A stretch of DNA of 34,968 nt, from contig JAJDTX010000115.1 in assembly GCA_022826925.1 (NCBI GenBank), positions 1 through 34,968 of the forward strand, written 5' to 3'. Both the position numbers and the translations under genes were made by a program. Positions 8,389-18,103 of the stretch are shown here, one piece after another; position 1 is the stretch's first letter, and the number at the start of each line of letters is the position of its first letter. The notes beneath the pieces were generated by a model. That model saw only the letters and a program-made list of their open reading frames with translations, did no database searches and was not told where the DNA came from. The stretch comes from Bryobacterales bacterium (lineage in GTDB: Bacteria; Acidobacteriota; Terriglobia; Bryobacterales; UBA6623).

Positions 8389-9783
8389 CTAGCGGCGCAT
8401 GTCTGCGATGGTCTTGTCCCACGGTTGCGGCGGCAGCGGGTCGTACCTAGGCCTCGAGTCCTCGGCCGGCATCGATCGAACCACTGCGCTCAGCTTGGCG
8501 AGGGCCTGGCGGTGTTCGGGCTCGGCGCTAGCGAGCAGGTTGCTCTCTTCGCCGGGGTCGGCATGCAAGTCATACAGTTCCCGGACTTCCGCCTCGTAGA
8601 CGTGGACCTTGTAGCGCTTGTCCCGGATCACTCTCGGAGCGTAGTCCAGCAGACCCCGCACGCCTCGCTCGTCCAAGATGGCCGGGCCGAATCCCATCGC
8701 TAGGATCCAGTCTCGCGGGCCTGCGCGGCGCTTGCCCAGAATGACGTCGGCAATCGACTTGCCGTCGAGCTGCACGCCTTGGGGCAGGGGAGCCCCCGCT
8801 ATTTCGCAGAAGGTGGGCAACAAGTCCGAGAAGTCGGTCAGTTCATCAGTCAAGACCCCGGCCGGCACCATGCCGGGACCGTTCACGATGAAGGGCTGCC
8901 TAGGACCGTTCTCGGTCAGCTTGGCCTTGCCACCCCGTACGGGGCTGCCGTTCAATCTGCCGTGGATCCCGCCGGACGTTCCGTTATCGGTAGTGAAGAT
9001 CACGATCGTGTTCGAGCGGACGCCGGAGTCATCGAGGGCCTTGACCAGCCGGCCGACCAAGTAGTCGGTGTAGCGCACCATCGCCTTGTGCTTCTCAAGC
9101 CTGCTCTCGGCGAACGGCTCGTGAGGTGTCGACACAAGGGGACCGTGGGTCAGGGCCATCGGGTAGTAGAGGAACATGGGGCGGTCGCGGTGACGCTCGA
9201 TGAAGTCCGTCAAGAAGTCGTTGAAGATATCGGGGCCAAACTCCCCCGCGTAAGTCCGGCTGCCAGACTTGCTGGTGTAGACGTACGGGTCCCAGTACCG
9301 TTCGTTGCTGACGGGGTTGCCGCCCTCCCCTCCCGTCCAGACGGACCACTCGTCGAACCCGTGCCGGTCGAGAATGTCGGGCTGCACGCGGAAATCGTTG
9401 ATTTGCCACTTGCCCGCAATCGCGGTCGCATAGCCAGCCTCACGCAGCAGGCGAGCTACCGAGAGGTTGTGTCCAGGGTCGAAGTGGCAGCCCGCCCCCC
9501 ACCGCGGCACGTCCCAGTGGTTCGTCCATCCGTGGCGGAACGGGTACTGGCCGGTCAGCAGCGTGACTCGCGTCGGCGTGCACTGCGGCATCGAGTAGGC
9601 GTTGCTGAAGCTCATTCCACCCTGTGCGAGCTTGTCGATATTCGGTGTCTCGATGCCTTCGCCGCCGTAGCTGGAGATCCATTCCGGCCCGAGGTCGTCC
9701 ACCATGATGAAAACGAGGTTGGGAGGTGCCGCCCATAGGGGAACGGCAAGCAGCAAGATTGCGAGGCAGAGCACGAGTGGCAT
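8389..9783 (-). CDS. Exported type I sulfatase (formylglycine type)
   Basis: Type I sulfatases hydrolyse sulfate esters using a formylglycine made from a Cys in C-x-P-x-R. Here that is Cys68 in CTPTR, followed by LLTGQYPFR. Other active-site residues are the metal-binding Asp29-Asp30 (MVDDLG), Lys125 (AGKW), His213 (LTHGP) and Asp266-Asn267 (TTDNG). The start at 9783 is chosen because it gives a clean signal peptide (MPLVLCLAILLLAVPLWAA) with the catalytic domain directly after; the frame is open upstream to 9948 but that part looks noncoding. The 464-residue protein resembles the sulfatase at 22509 in the segments SMPxCxPxR and YATAIAGKWQ. It lies 97 bp downstream of the S9 peptidase. The substrate is unknown. 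No formylglycine-generating enzyme gene is in the window. Confidence 0.92.
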   Translation of the reverse strand: MPLVLCLAILLLAVPLWAAPPNLVFIMVDDLGPEWISSYGGEGIETPNIDKLAQGGMSFSNAYSMPQCTPTRVTLLTGQYPFRHGWTNHWDVPRWGAGCHFDPGHNLSVARLLREAGYATAIAGKWQINDFRVQPDILDRHGFDEWSVWTGGEGGNPVSNERYWDPYVYTSKSGSRTYAGEFGPDIFNDFLTDFIERHRDRPMFLYYPMALTHGPLVSTPHEPFAESRLEKHKAMVRYTDYLVGRLVKALDDSGVRSNTIVIFTTDNGTSGGIHGRLNGSPVRGGKAKLTENGPRQPFIVNGPGMVPAGVLTDELTDFSDLLPTFCEIAGAPLPQGVQLDGKSIADVILGKRRAGPRDWILAMGFGPAILDERGVRGLLDYAPRVIRDKRYKVHVYEAEVRELYDLHADPGEESNLLASAEPEHRQALAKLSAVVRSMPAEDSRPRYDPLPPQPWDKTIADMRR

Positions 9784-9880
9784 GACGATGATCTCCAGAG
9801 TAACCCGCCTCAGCCCCGGGCGGCATCCACCGGCAGGCCGAGGTGCGGGGGATCCGGGGGGTGCCGTTGAAACGCCCTCC

Positions 9881-11953
9881 TCAGTCGCTCTCTGAGGTCC
9901 CCGTCCGGTAGCGCTCGAACCACTCCAAGATGTTCGCGACCTTGGCAATCAGGTTGGATGGGCTGCTGTTGGCGATGCCGTGATAGGCGTCCTGTATCCG
10001 CACCATTTGCGTCGGCACCTTCCGGATCTGCAGCGCCTGGTAGAACTGCTCGGTCTCGCCCATCGGCGTGCGCAGGTCCCGTTCCCCGGTGATCAGCATC
10101 GTCGGGGTCGTGACGTTGCCGACCAGGGAGAGGGGCGAGCGGGCCCAGTAGTGCTCCAGCATGCCTTCCTCCCAGACCGGGCCGGGGAACCAGTACTGGT
10201 AGTAGCTTGCGTACCCGTCCGACGTGAGAGAGAAGCTGATCCAGTCGATGACCGGCTTCTGTGACACTGCCGCGCGAAAGCGGTCGGTCTTGCCGACGAT
10301 CCACGCCGTCAGCACTCCGCCGCCGCTGCCGCCGGTGACCATCAGGTTGTCCTCGTCGATGTAGCCTTGGGCGATCACGGCATCGACGCCCGACATCAGG
10401 TCGTCATAGTCGCGGCCGGGATAGGCGTGGTGGATCAGGTTGCCGAACTCCTCGCCGTAGCTCGTGCTGCCGCGCGGGTTGGTGTAGAAGATGACGTAGC
10501 CCGCCGCCGCATAGAACTGGAGCTCGGCCGCGAAGCGGGGGCCGTAGTTCGCAAACGGGCCGCCGTGGATCTCGAGCACCAGTGGGTACTTGCGAGCGGG
10601 ATCGAAGTCCGGGGGCTTCGCGATCCAGCCCTGCACGGGCCGGTCGTCGTGCGAGGATTTCCACCAGATCTCCTCGACCGCGGCAAGCTTCTTGTGAGCA
10701 AGAAGATCCTCGTTGAGGCGGGTAATCCGGCGCGGTTCGGTCTCCGCCCGGGCGATGGCGACATCGGCCGGGCGCGTCGGTGAATTGGCGGTGAAGGCAA
10801 AGCTCCCGTCACCCGCCACGGTGTAGGAGCCGCTGCCATAGGGCCGGCCGAGGTCGACACCGCCGACGTCAGCGGCAAGGTCGGAGACATCGCCGTCGAG
10901 GCTGATGTTCGCGACCTTGGTCGTGCCTTGGTCGTCGTACTGAAAGAAGAGAGAACGACCGTCCGCGGCCCAATTGAGGTTGCCCACATCACGGTCGAGG
11001 CCTCCCACGCGGCGGACGCCGCCGCCGTCCCGATCCATGACGTACAGGCGGGAGATCTGGTAGCCCTGGTGGCGATCGTCGAACCCCGTGTACGCGATCC
11101 GGGAACCGTCTGGCGATACGGCCGGGCTGACATCGGGGCCGAAGCGGTCGGTAAGCTGCCGAAGTTCCCCCGTCTCGACCGATATCTCGAAAACTTCGCT
11201 GTTGCGGACATCGAAATCAGGTTTGTCCCGGTTGGCGCTGAAGACGATCGAGCGGGAGTCGGGCGACCAGGACAGTCCGCCGCCGTGGTTGTAGGAACCG
11301 CTCGTCAGCTGGCGCGGCGTGCCCCCGTCCGCGGGAAGCACGAAAATGTGCGTGTGGCCGTCCGGGAGGTACCCGCGTCCGTCCGCCCGGTAGCGGAGCT
11401 TGGAGATCACCCGTGTCGGCGTCGTCCACTCGGCGCCCTCGGGCTTGGACGGCATCTTCGCAAAGGCGGGAGCCTCTTCCGGCACGAACATCGTCAGCGC
11501 GATCCAGTTTCCGTCGGGTGACCAGGCGATGTTTCCGGGAGACTCGGTCACATTGGTGAGTTCCGCCGTCTGGCCGGTGTCCATCCAGCGCACGAACAGC
11601 TGTCTCTTGCCACCATCCGAGGCCACGTACAGAAGGCGGTTTCCCTCGGGAGACCAGCGGGGTGAGCTCACCGCGCCGCTTCCGTCCGTGAGCGCGCGGT
11701 GATTCGAGCCGTCCGCGTCGACCACCCACAGTGCGGAGCGCCCCTTGTCCGTCATAATGTCGAAGCCGCGCCGGACGTACGCGACCCGACCGCCATCAGG
11801 CGATATGCGGGGATCGTCGGCAACCTCCAATTCGAAGACATCCAGGTACTGGAGCCTGTCGGGGTCGGCAGCCTCTTCGTTGACCTGGGCGGCCAGCGGC
11901 CCGATCCCGAGAACGAGGATGAGAGTCAAAAGCGATGGGTGTCTATACGTCAT
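9881..11953 (-). CDS. Exported S9-family prolyl oligopeptidase-like serine peptidase
   Basis: S9 peptidases (acylaminoacyl peptidase/DPP IV-like) cleave short peptides; a beta-propeller filters substrates. The protein has a signal peptide (MTYRHPSLLTLILVLGIGPLAAQ), WD40-like/TolB-type propeller repeats (several SPDG and SPEG turns, about 40-400), and an alpha/beta hydrolase domain with EIHGGPFANYG, YTNPRGSTSYGEEF, nucleophile Ser543 in GGSGGG, Asp626 in GERDLRTP and His658 in AYHGI. The mature start supports ATG 11953 rather than the longer open frame to 12022. At 690 residues it has the family's normal length. It is the first gene of the minus-strand group and faces a 377-bp gap upstream. 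Confidence 0.93.
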   Translation of the reverse strand: MTYRHPSLLTLILVLGIGPLAAQVNEEAADPDRLQYLDVFELEVADDPRISPDGGRVAYVRRGFDIMTDKGRSALWVVDADGSNHRALTDGSGAVSSPRWSPEGNRLLYVASDGGKRQLFVRWMDTGQTAELTNVTESPGNIAWSPDGNWIALTMFVPEEAPAFAKMPSKPEGAEWTTPTRVISKLRYRADGRGYLPDGHTHIFVLPADGGTPRQLTSGSYNHGGGLSWSPDSRSIVFSANRDKPDFDVRNSEVFEISVETGELRQLTDRFGPDVSPAVSPDGSRIAYTGFDDRHQGYQISRLYVMDRDGGGVRRVGGLDRDVGNLNWAADGRSLFFQYDDQGTTKVANISLDGDVSDLAADVGGVDLGRPYGSGSYTVAGDGSFAFTANSPTRPADVAIARAETEPRRITRLNEDLLAHKKLAAVEEIWWKSSHDDRPVQGWIAKPPDFDPARKYPLVLEIHGGPFANYGPRFAAELQFYAAAGYVIFYTNPRGSTSYGEEFGNLIHHAYPGRDYDDLMSGVDAVIAQGYIDEDNLMVTGGSGGGVLTAWIVGKTDRFRAAVSQKPVIDWISFSLTSDGYASYYQYWFPGPVWEEGMLEHYWARSPLSLVGNVTTPTMLITGERDLRTPMGETEQFYQALQIRKVPTQMVRIQDAYHGIANSSPSNLIAKVANILEWFERYRTGTSESD

Positions 11954-12330
11954 TCCAGTTGCCCCCGTGGCGGAGCGTCCCCAGATCGGCGGCGCGTGAT
12001 CCGCACTAGGCCGGGCCAGCAAAGTGGTCCGCCGGCCGGGCTGACCGGCCCGAGCACTGATCCGGCCATTCCGGCAGCGACCGGCAGGTGGGCGACACAG
12101 GCAGAAAATCGCCTAGCATCCTATCAGATTCAGGAATCCCGTTGCCCACAAGAAGTCTCCGTTTCCCAGTGTCGTAGACGGATTGAAACGAGCCTTTTTC
12201 CCGTTGGATAGAAATGAGCCCTCCTGATGAGAGCCGGGGAGGAGGAGGTGCGGTGCCCCCGATGCGGTGTGCCGTAGTTCGCGAGGGGTTTCCCGTGCCG
12301 ATTCCCCCGAATCAGCCACACTGGTAGGGG
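11954..12330. promoter_or_regulatory. 377-bp gap between two divergent genes; probable promoters for both
   Basis: No convincing gene is seen here. The gap separates the S9 peptidase (minus) from the YjhG-type dehydratase (plus), so it should hold both promoters. For the dehydratase a weak candidate is TTGAAA (12183-12188) with TAGAAA (12209-12214), but the 20-base spacer is too long. An imperfect direct repeat, GAAACGAGCC (12185-12194) and GAAATGAGCC (12211-12220), flanks a T-run and might be an operator. A 6-bp GC stem (12034-12039 with 12045-12050) lies near the peptidase start. AGGGG directly precedes the dehydratase ATG. Confidence 0.3.
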
Positions 12331-14301
12331 ATGCACGGACTCTTCGCGGCGGATGATGCTTCGATCTTCGAGATACAGACCGATTCCGAGGGTCCCGCGG
12401 GTCAGTTGCCGCTCACGCCGGAGATGCTGCGCACGCTGCCGAGCGGCGATATCTTCGGCTGGACGCAGGACGCCGGGATGGGGTGGAACCCCGCCCACCT
12501 CGGGCGGGACGAGTACCTGATCCTGAGCACCCAAGGCGGGATTCGCGCCCAAGACGGTTCTCCCGTCGCGTTGGGCTACCACACCGGTCACTATGAGGTC
12601 GGGCTCCTCATGCACGAGGCGGCCGTCGAGCTTCGCCAGCGCGGGGCAATCCCGTTCGCCGGCTTCTGCAGCGATCCTTGTGACGGGCGCACGCAGGGCA
12701 CGCCCGGAATGATGGACTCGCTGCCCTACCGCAATGACGCCGCCCAGGTGCTTCGGCGCCTGATTCGGTCGCTCCCCACACGCATCGGCGTTATCGGAGT
12801 GGCGACGTGCGACAAGGGCCTGCCCGCAATGACGATGGCACTGGCTTCGATGCACGGTCTTCCCTGCGTGCTGGTGCCGGGAGGCGTGACCCTGCCGACG
12901 CGCGGGGCCGAGGATGCTGGCCGGGTGCAGACGATCGGAGCTCGCTTCGCACACGGGGAGCTGAGTCTGGAACTGGCCCAGGAATTCGGGTGCAAGGCGT
13001 GTGGCACGCCAGGCGGGGGATGCCAGTTCCTTGGCACGGCCGCTACCGCTCAAGTGGTGGCCGAGGCGCTCGGACTTGCCCTGCCCCACACCGCTCTGGC
13101 GCCGTCTGGACAAGCGGTTTGGAAGCATGCGGCCAGGAAGTCCGCCGAGGCCGTGATGTTACAGCGCGAGGCCGGAATCACGGCGGGCGATATCCTCACC
13201 GACGGTGCCCTGCGCAACGCGATGGTGGTGCATGCGGCTTTCGGAGGATCGACAAACTTGCTGTTGCACCTTCCCGCCGTCGCCTATTGCGCCGGGCTCA
13301 AGCGGCCCAGCGTGGACGACTGGGCGGAGATCAACAGGCAGGTCGTGCGTCTGGTCGATGTGCTGCCCAACGGCCCGGTCGGACATCCCACCGTGCGCGT
13401 CTTTCTCGCAGGCGGAGTGCCGGAAGTGATGCTGCACCTGCGGGCTCTGGGCCTGCTCGATCTTTCCGTGCTGACGGCCACAGGAGCGCGCCTGGAAGCG
13501 GTTCTCGACGAGTGGAAGTGCAGCGAGCGCCGCGAGATCTTCCGCGCCCGCCTGAGAGAACTGGACGGCGTCGACCCGGACGAAGTGATCTTCTCGCCCG
13601 ACGCGGCTGTGCGGCGCGGCCTCACGAGCACGATCACGTTCTGCCGGGGGAATCTCGCTCCCGAGGGATCGGTCGTTAAGAGCACCGCGATTGACCCGGC
13701 GGTGATCGACAGCGACGGTGTCTACCGGAAGCAGGGCCCGGCCAAGGTGTTCCTTCGCGAGGCCGATGCGACGCAGGCGATCAAGGACGGAGCTGTCCGG
13801 CCCGGCGACGTCATGGTGCTGGCCTGCTGTGGTCCGCTCGGTTCTGGCATGGAAGAGATCTACCAGATCACGTCGGCTCTCAAGCACCTCTCGTACGGAA
13901 AGGAAATCGCTGTCATCACGGACGCGCGGTTTTCCGGCGTCTCAACCGGCGCCTGCATCGGGCACGTCGGACCGGAAGCCCTGGCCGGAGGGCCCTTGGG
14001 GAAGCTGGTCGCGGGCGATATCGTGCGCATCGAGATCGACTGCCGTCGGCTGCGCGGAAGCGTAGACCTCGTCGGACACAACGGGCGCGACTTCGGGGCG
14101 GTCGAGGGCGCGAGAGTCCTCTCCGAACGGGAATCTCGAGACGATCTCGCGCCGCATCCCGACATGCCGGATGACACGCGGCTCTGGGCCGCGCTACAGG
14201 CCTGTAGCGGAGGGACTTGGAACGGCTGCGTGTACGACGTGGAGGCGATCACCGCCGCGCTTGGACGCGCGGCGCGAGAGGCGGCGCCTACGGGCGGATG
14301 A
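12331..14301 (+). CDS. yjhG: YjhG/YagF-type sugar-acid dehydratase (D-xylonate dehydratase-like)
   Basis: This IlvD/EDD-superfamily iron-sulfur enzyme aligns from end to end with E. coli YjhG/YagF, which dehydrate D-xylonate to 2-keto-3-deoxy-D-xylonate. Shared segments include [16 protein letters not shown] at the start, [96 protein letters not shown] and [12 protein letters not shown]. The cysteines in DPCDG, TCDKG and CKACG fit cluster ligands. Its 656 residues match YjhG rather than the shorter IlvD. The start matches the family N-terminus. Substrate specificity inside the family varies, so another pentonate or hexonate is possible. It overlaps the end of the convergent ManD-like gene by 14 bp. 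Confidence 0.93.
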   Translation: MHGLFAADDASIFEIQTDSEGPAGQLPLTPEMLRTLPSGDIFGWTQDAGMGWNPAHLGRDEYLILSTQGGIRAQDGSPVALGYHTGHYEVGLLMHEAAVELRQRGAIPFAGFCSDPCDGRTQGTPGMMDSLPYRNDAAQVLRRLIRSLPTRIGVIGVATCDKGLPAMTMALASMHGLPCVLVPGGVTLPTRGAEDAGRVQTIGARFAHGELSLELAQEFGCKACGTPGGGCQFLGTAATAQVVAEALGLALPHTALAPSGQAVWKHAARKSAEAVMLQREAGITAGDILTDGALRNAMVVHAAFGGSTNLLLHLPAVAYCAGLKRPSVDDWAEINRQVVRLVDVLPNGPVGHPTVRVFLAGGVPEVMLHLRALGLLDLSVLTATGARLEAVLDEWKCSERREIFRARLRELDGVDPDEVIFSPDAAVRRGLTSTITFCRGNLAPEGSVVKSTAIDPAVIDSDGVYRKQGPAKVFLREADATQAIKDGAVRPGDVMVLACCGPLGSGMEEIYQITSALKHLSYGKEIAVITDARFSGVSTGACIGHVGPEALAGGPLGKLVAGDIVRIEIDCRRLRGSVDLVGHNGRDFGAVEGARVLSERESRDDLAPHPDMPDDTRLWAALQACSGGTWNGCVYDVEAITAALGRAAREAAPTGG

Positions 14302-15646
14302 TCGAACCATCGCGGCGGCGCGTCGTGCCCCAGGAGTAATCGAAGGGCGTGTCGTAGCGTGATTCGACGCTGTACTTGGCCGCCAGCTCCTCGTTGATCT
14401 CCATGCCCCAACCGGGGGACTCGTTCGGGAAGAAGAAGCCGTTCTCGAGGCGCGGGCACCCTTGGAAGACTTCATGCACCGACTCGGGCCAGGTCCGAGC
14501 CTCTTGGATCCCGAAGTTGTAGCAACTCACGTCGAGCGCGATGTTGGCTAAGTGGCCGACCGGGGACGTGTCGCCCGGGCCGTGCCATGCCGTGCGCACG
14601 CCGAACCATTCGCACAGCGCCGCTAGCTTGCGCGCTGGCGTCAGGCCGCCGATCTGCGAGATATGCACCCGGATGAAGTCGATCAAGCGCTCCGCGATCA
14701 GTCCGGTGAACTCGTGCGGGGAATTGAACAGCTCTCCCATGGCGATGGCCGTGGTGGTTTGCGAGCGCATGTGCCTGAAATAGCCGATTTGCTCGGGCGA
14801 AACCGGATCCTCGATAAAAAAGGGCCGATACTCCTCGACCCGCTTCAGCAGCCACATCGCCTGGGCATTGCTGATGCGTTCGTGGACGTCGTGCAGCAGT
14901 TCGATCTCCTCGCCGAGGTTGATGCGCATGTGCTCGAACAGCTTGGGCACGCTCAGCAAGTAGGGCGTCGGCTCGTACATGCGTTCGGCGTGCGGGCCGC
15001 CGGAAGGAGCGCCGAGGAAGCCTCCCGGGCTGCCCCCCGCGCTGCGCGCGCCGTAGTTCGCGTTACCGGCGATCCCGACTTGGATGCGGATATGACGCAC
15101 GCCCTGTTCGATGTACGCACGGGCGGCGTCTTCGACTTCCTGCATGCTGGCGCCCGATGCGTGGCGGTACACGTCGGCGCCGTTACGAGCCTTGCCGCCG
15201 AGCAGCGCGTAGACGGGCATATTGGCCCGCTTGCCCTTGATGTCCCACAGCGCTTGGTCGACGCCGCTCATGGCGTTGTACAGCACCGGTCCGTTGCGCC
15301 AGTACGAGCTGACGTACATCGTTTGCCAGATGTCCTCGATGTGGTCCGGGTTCTTGCCCTTCAGGAACGGGCGGAGGAACTCGTCGACAGCCGTGACAAC
15401 CGCCTTGGCGCGCTGGGTGAACGTTGCGCAGCCGTACCCGTAGAGGCCGGGCTCGCTCGTCTCCACCTTGACGATTACTGTGCGGGGCAGCCCCGGGGGC
15501 GCCGTAAGAATCGCCTTGACGTCGGTAATCTCCAGATCGGGCAAGCCCCGTGAGGGCTGCTGCTGGGCCGAAGCGGAGGGCACGGCGGCTGGAAGCGCGG
15601 CGAACCCAGCACCAGCCAGCCATTTCAGAGCGTTCCTGCGTTGCAT
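14288..15646 (-). CDS. Tat-exported ManD-like enolase-superfamily dehydratase
   Basis: The ManD group of the enolase superfamily dehydrates D-mannonate or D-gluconate to 2-keto-3-deoxygluconate; some members (RspA-like) have little activity. Visible family segments are [70 protein letters not shown] and [17 protein letters not shown], which hold the metal ligands and the catalytic residues of the barrel. Unusually, the N-terminus is a twin-arginine signal (QRRNALKW, hydrophobic stretch, SASAQ), predicting export of the folded, Mg-loaded enzyme. ATG 15646 is preferred; one three codons earlier is possible. Length is 452 residues. It converges on the YjhG-type gene, suggesting a shared sugar-acid theme. 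Confidence 0.9.
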   Translation of the reverse strand: MQRRNALKWLAGAGFAALPAAVPSASAQQQPSRGLPDLEITDVKAILTAPPGLPRTVIVKVETSEPGLYGYGCATFTQRAKAVVTAVDEFLRPFLKGKNPDHIEDIWQTMYVSSYWRNGPVLYNAMSGVDQALWDIKGKRANMPVYALLGGKARNGADVYRHASGASMQEVEDAARAYIEQGVRHIRIQVGIAGNANYGARSAGGSPGGFLGAPSGGPHAERMYEPTPYLLSVPKLFEHMRINLGEEIELLHDVHERISNAQAMWLLKRVEEYRPFFIEDPVSPEQIGYFRHMRSQTTTAIAMGELFNSPHEFTGLIAERLIDFIRVHISQIGGLTPARKLAALCEWFGVRTAWHGPGDTSPVGHLANIALDVSCYNFGIQEARTWPESVHEVFQGCPRLENGFFFPNESPGWGMEINEELAAKYSVESRYDTPFDYSWGTTRRRDGSIIRP

Positions 15647-15942
15647 GGCGCCCATTGTAAGGCGGCCCGATTCTTGAAAGGCAAAGCCGAGAGTCTGGAT
15701 TCACTAAGATCCGTAAGATTGCGGTTGAGGACCAATACGGCTGAAGCCTCGGCGGATCTGGCTTCGCAATCCCCAGAGCCCCGAGCGGCTGGACCGGTGT
15801 TACGGGACCAAGGTTTGCTTCGGCGCGCCGTGCCGCCCCACGCATTCAAGACGCGCATGGCGGATTGCGGGGACCAAGGCCTTCGTCAAGGTCCAGCCCG
15901 CCGAACCGCCGAGTCAGCACCGGAGCGTGCTGGCTCCCGGCG

Positions 15943-16905
15943 TCACGCAGCTGCCTTGAAAGATTCGAAGCGCAGTGCAAGCCGGTCTCGATCCGGCCGG
16001 TCCGTAGGTCGGCTAGGCAGATGAATAGTGCCGCCTTCGAGGTGCTTGAGAGATTCCAGGAGCGGGCCGTCCTCCTTGTCGAGCAGGCGCTCGGAGACAT
16101 GCAAGCGATAGTCCGGGTCGATGCCAATGAGGTGCGAGTCGAACGCAGCGTGGTGAATCTTCGACAGAGGCAGGCCGTTCGGGATCACTGGCTGGCCAAG
16201 TTTCTCGTGCTTGTCCGGGACGATGTGCGCAGCGTCCAGAAGCAATGGCTCCGGTATTCCCGAAACTGCGCAGCGACCGTCGTAGGCATGGATGATGGCC
16301 TCGCGAAAGGATGACTGATGCAGCCGGCGCTTGACCGATTGGAGCGCATAGCGTCGTTCTAGTGAGCTCTCCGGATACACGCCAATGACTGTCTCCGACA
16401 ACGAGCCTTGACGGACGACACCCTCTCGGGCAGGAAGTCCAAAGGCAAGGCCCGCCTTTAGTGTGTTGGCGTCCCAGCCTGATATGAAGGTCGGCAGCGT
16501 TGCTTGGTACCGGCCCGGAGCTATGCCCAGGAAATAGATCACGGGAATGCGGTTCTCGAACGCCTCGCGGAGCCAGCGATTGTCGGCTGCATCGGGATTG
16601 TTGCCCATGAAGGCGTAGTCGACGCTTTCGTCGCTCCCGTATATTTGCCGGTGAACCTCGCGTTGGTCGTCGTACCAGACCTTACGGCCCGGTCTTGGGA
16701 ACACGGTCTTGATGGAAAGCAGGAATCGCATCTGCCTCGGCTTGAAGATGCCCCGTTGCCGATTGACCAAAGGGATGCGCTGGCCTTCAAATTCGAACCC
16801 TGGTTTCAGTTCCCTCGCGGTCAGGTGCCCGTAGGCCTGCTGAAGCTCCTGAACACGCTGGAATGCGGCGATGCGCATCAGCGTGTCCGATGCGTCCTCA
16901 GCCAT
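15943..16905 (-). CDS. HNH endonuclease with N-terminal probable DNA-recognition domain (second gene of pair)
   Basis: The C-terminal HNH nuclease domain (about 215-280) reads RCAVSGIPEPLLLDAAHIVP, then NGLPLSKIHHAAFDSHLIGID, with the His, Asn and His positions present. The first about 200 residues (ERVPL-like RIPLVNRQRGIFKPRQM, KVWYDDQREVHRQIY, YAFMGNNPDAADNRW, PVIYFLGIAPGRYQA) form a separate conserved domain seen in standalone HNH restriction proteins; I suspect an SRA/PUA-like sensor but cannot prove the fold. ATG 16905 is chosen, with AAGG upstream; a GTG two codons earlier is possible. It starts 15 bp after the end of the other HNH gene, so the two are probably one operon. The 287-bp gap downstream shows nothing clear. 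Confidence 0.8.
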   Translation of the reverse strand: MAEDASDTLMRIAAFQRVQELQQAYGHLTARELKPGFEFEGQRIPLVNRQRGIFKPRQMRFLLSIKTVFPRPGRKVWYDDQREVHRQIYGSDESVDYAFMGNNPDAADNRWLREAFENRIPVIYFLGIAPGRYQATLPTFISGWDANTLKAGLAFGLPAREGVVRQGSLSETVIGVYPESSLERRYALQSVKRRLHQSSFREAIIHAYDGRCAVSGIPEPLLLDAAHIVPDKHEKLGQPVIPNGLPLSKIHHAAFDSHLIGIDPDYRLHVSERLLDKEDGPLLESLKHLEGGTIHLPSRPTDRPDRDRLALRFESFKAAA

Positions 16906-16920
16906 CGCCACGTGCCTTGT

Positions 16921-17838
16921 CTACAAGAAGCAGTGCTCGTTGTGCCACGAGAGCGCGGTCGGATCGGGACGTAGGTCGGACCGGCGAGGAGTGACGATCC
17001 GCCTACCCTGCAACGAATAGTAGTCCCTGCCGTTTTCGAACTCGTCGCGAATTCGCGGGCTGACTTCAAAGTTCAGATCGGGCGTGATCGTCACATAGCC
17101 GGTGTCGAAGAGCCGGTGGATATCGCGCCGCAGCAGGAGGCCATTCTGCGGCGTGTGCTCGCCCCCATCGCTGAAGGGACGGATATGGGCTGCTTCAAGG
17201 GCCGGCAACGTGCGCTCTTGAGTCACAGCGCACCGTCGCCCGTAGATATCGGTGACGAGCAAGCGAAACTCCCCTTGGCCACGCCGAGGGAGAATCAGCT
17301 GCGGATCGCCATAGCGATCGGCAGGGAGCGTTTGGTCGGCAACTTGCTGTCGGCCAATGCGGTCCGTGACGGATTCCCACAGCCATCGGCCTTCGGACTC
17401 GTCGGTGTCGTATCGCTTGAACGATACGATATTCGGGGCCCAGCTCGGCGGTACGGGTACCCAGTCGCTCTCTGGGAAGAAGACGGGATGTGTCAGAATC
17501 CGGCAACCGATTGCGAAGTCCTTGCGCCCATCTGCTTCGTCCCGTCGATACTTGACGATACGCTCCCGCATTTCTCGTAGCGAGCGAGCACCGTTAGCCT
17601 CTCCAAACGCGTCCCACGCAAGCGAGCTCGGCAATTTGTTGGCGTAGGCGAAGATCCCCCCGCCAACGATGAAATTGCGGGGCGCGTGCAACTTGAACAG
17701 GAAAAGCTCGCCGCGTTCAAGTGCCTTGAAGTTCCTTGGTGCGGGCGACCAGAAATTGACCTCGGACAGATCGGGACGCTGTCGAAGCATCTCGAACCAA
17801 TCACCGTCAGTGACCGCTACTACAAGCTTGACTCCCAT
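16921..17838 (-). CDS. HNH endonuclease with N-terminal PUA/EVE-like domain (first gene of pair)
   Basis: The HNH nuclease domain (about 200-250) reads RRCAVTQERTLPALEAAHIRPF, NGLLLRRDIHRLFD and GYVTI, with all expected His/Asn positions. The N-terminal about 150 residues (VAVTDGDWFEMLRQRP, NFWSPAPRNFKAL, LFLFKLHAPRNFIVGGGIF) look like a PUA/EVE/ASCH-type beta-barrel, folds that can bind modified bases in DNA or RNA. Such a fusion is known in modification-dependent restriction enzymes; the function here is inferred. The 305-residue length is typical. It is transcribed away from the uxs-like gene across a 265-bp gap. Confidence 0.82.
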   Translation of the reverse strand: MGVKLVVAVTDGDWFEMLRQRPDLSEVNFWSPAPRNFKALERGELFLFKLHAPRNFIVGGGIFAYANKLPSSLAWDAFGEANGARSLREMRERIVKYRRDEADGRKDFAIGCRILTHPVFFPESDWVPVPPSWAPNIVSFKRYDTDESEGRWLWESVTDRIGRQQVADQTLPADRYGDPQLILPRRGQGEFRLLVTDIYGRRCAVTQERTLPALEAAHIRPFSDGGEHTPQNGLLLRRDIHRLFDTGYVTITPDLNFEVSPRIRDEFENGRDYYSLQGRRIVTPRRSDLRPDPTALSWHNEHCFL

Positions 17839-18103
17839 TGCCGTCGATCGGGAATTGCCGCGTGATCAGCCGATGAGGCCGGATGGTCAGGTCGAAGTAG
17901 ACCTTTCCGAGGAACGTTACCATACGCGACGATCGGTTTGCGAGCGTCCTCGTTGCTGGTGACGGATTCCTGCAGCCGGCACCCTCGGGCACCATCCCTG
18001 CTGGTCCCCCGATTCTTCCTGTCGCGATCGGAAGTGCGATGCTCGGCGCTCTCGCGCCCGCAGGTGCCTGCCCGCATACGATGAAGGCGGGGGCAGGCCG
18101 AAC

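Noticed and set aside
8779..9738. 319-codon open frame on the plus strand
   Set aside because: Antisense to the sulfatase at 8389-9783; low-complexity composition with many Val/Gly/Arg and no motif.
12130..13128. Long open frame on the minus strand
   Set aside because: It lies antisense to the well-supported YjhG-type dehydratase and has no recognisable domain; GC-rich DNA gives such shadow frames.
15656..15942. Possible small gene between the ManD-like gene and the HNH pair
   Set aside because: Only short frames without a convincing start or motif are present; I see nothing to annotate.
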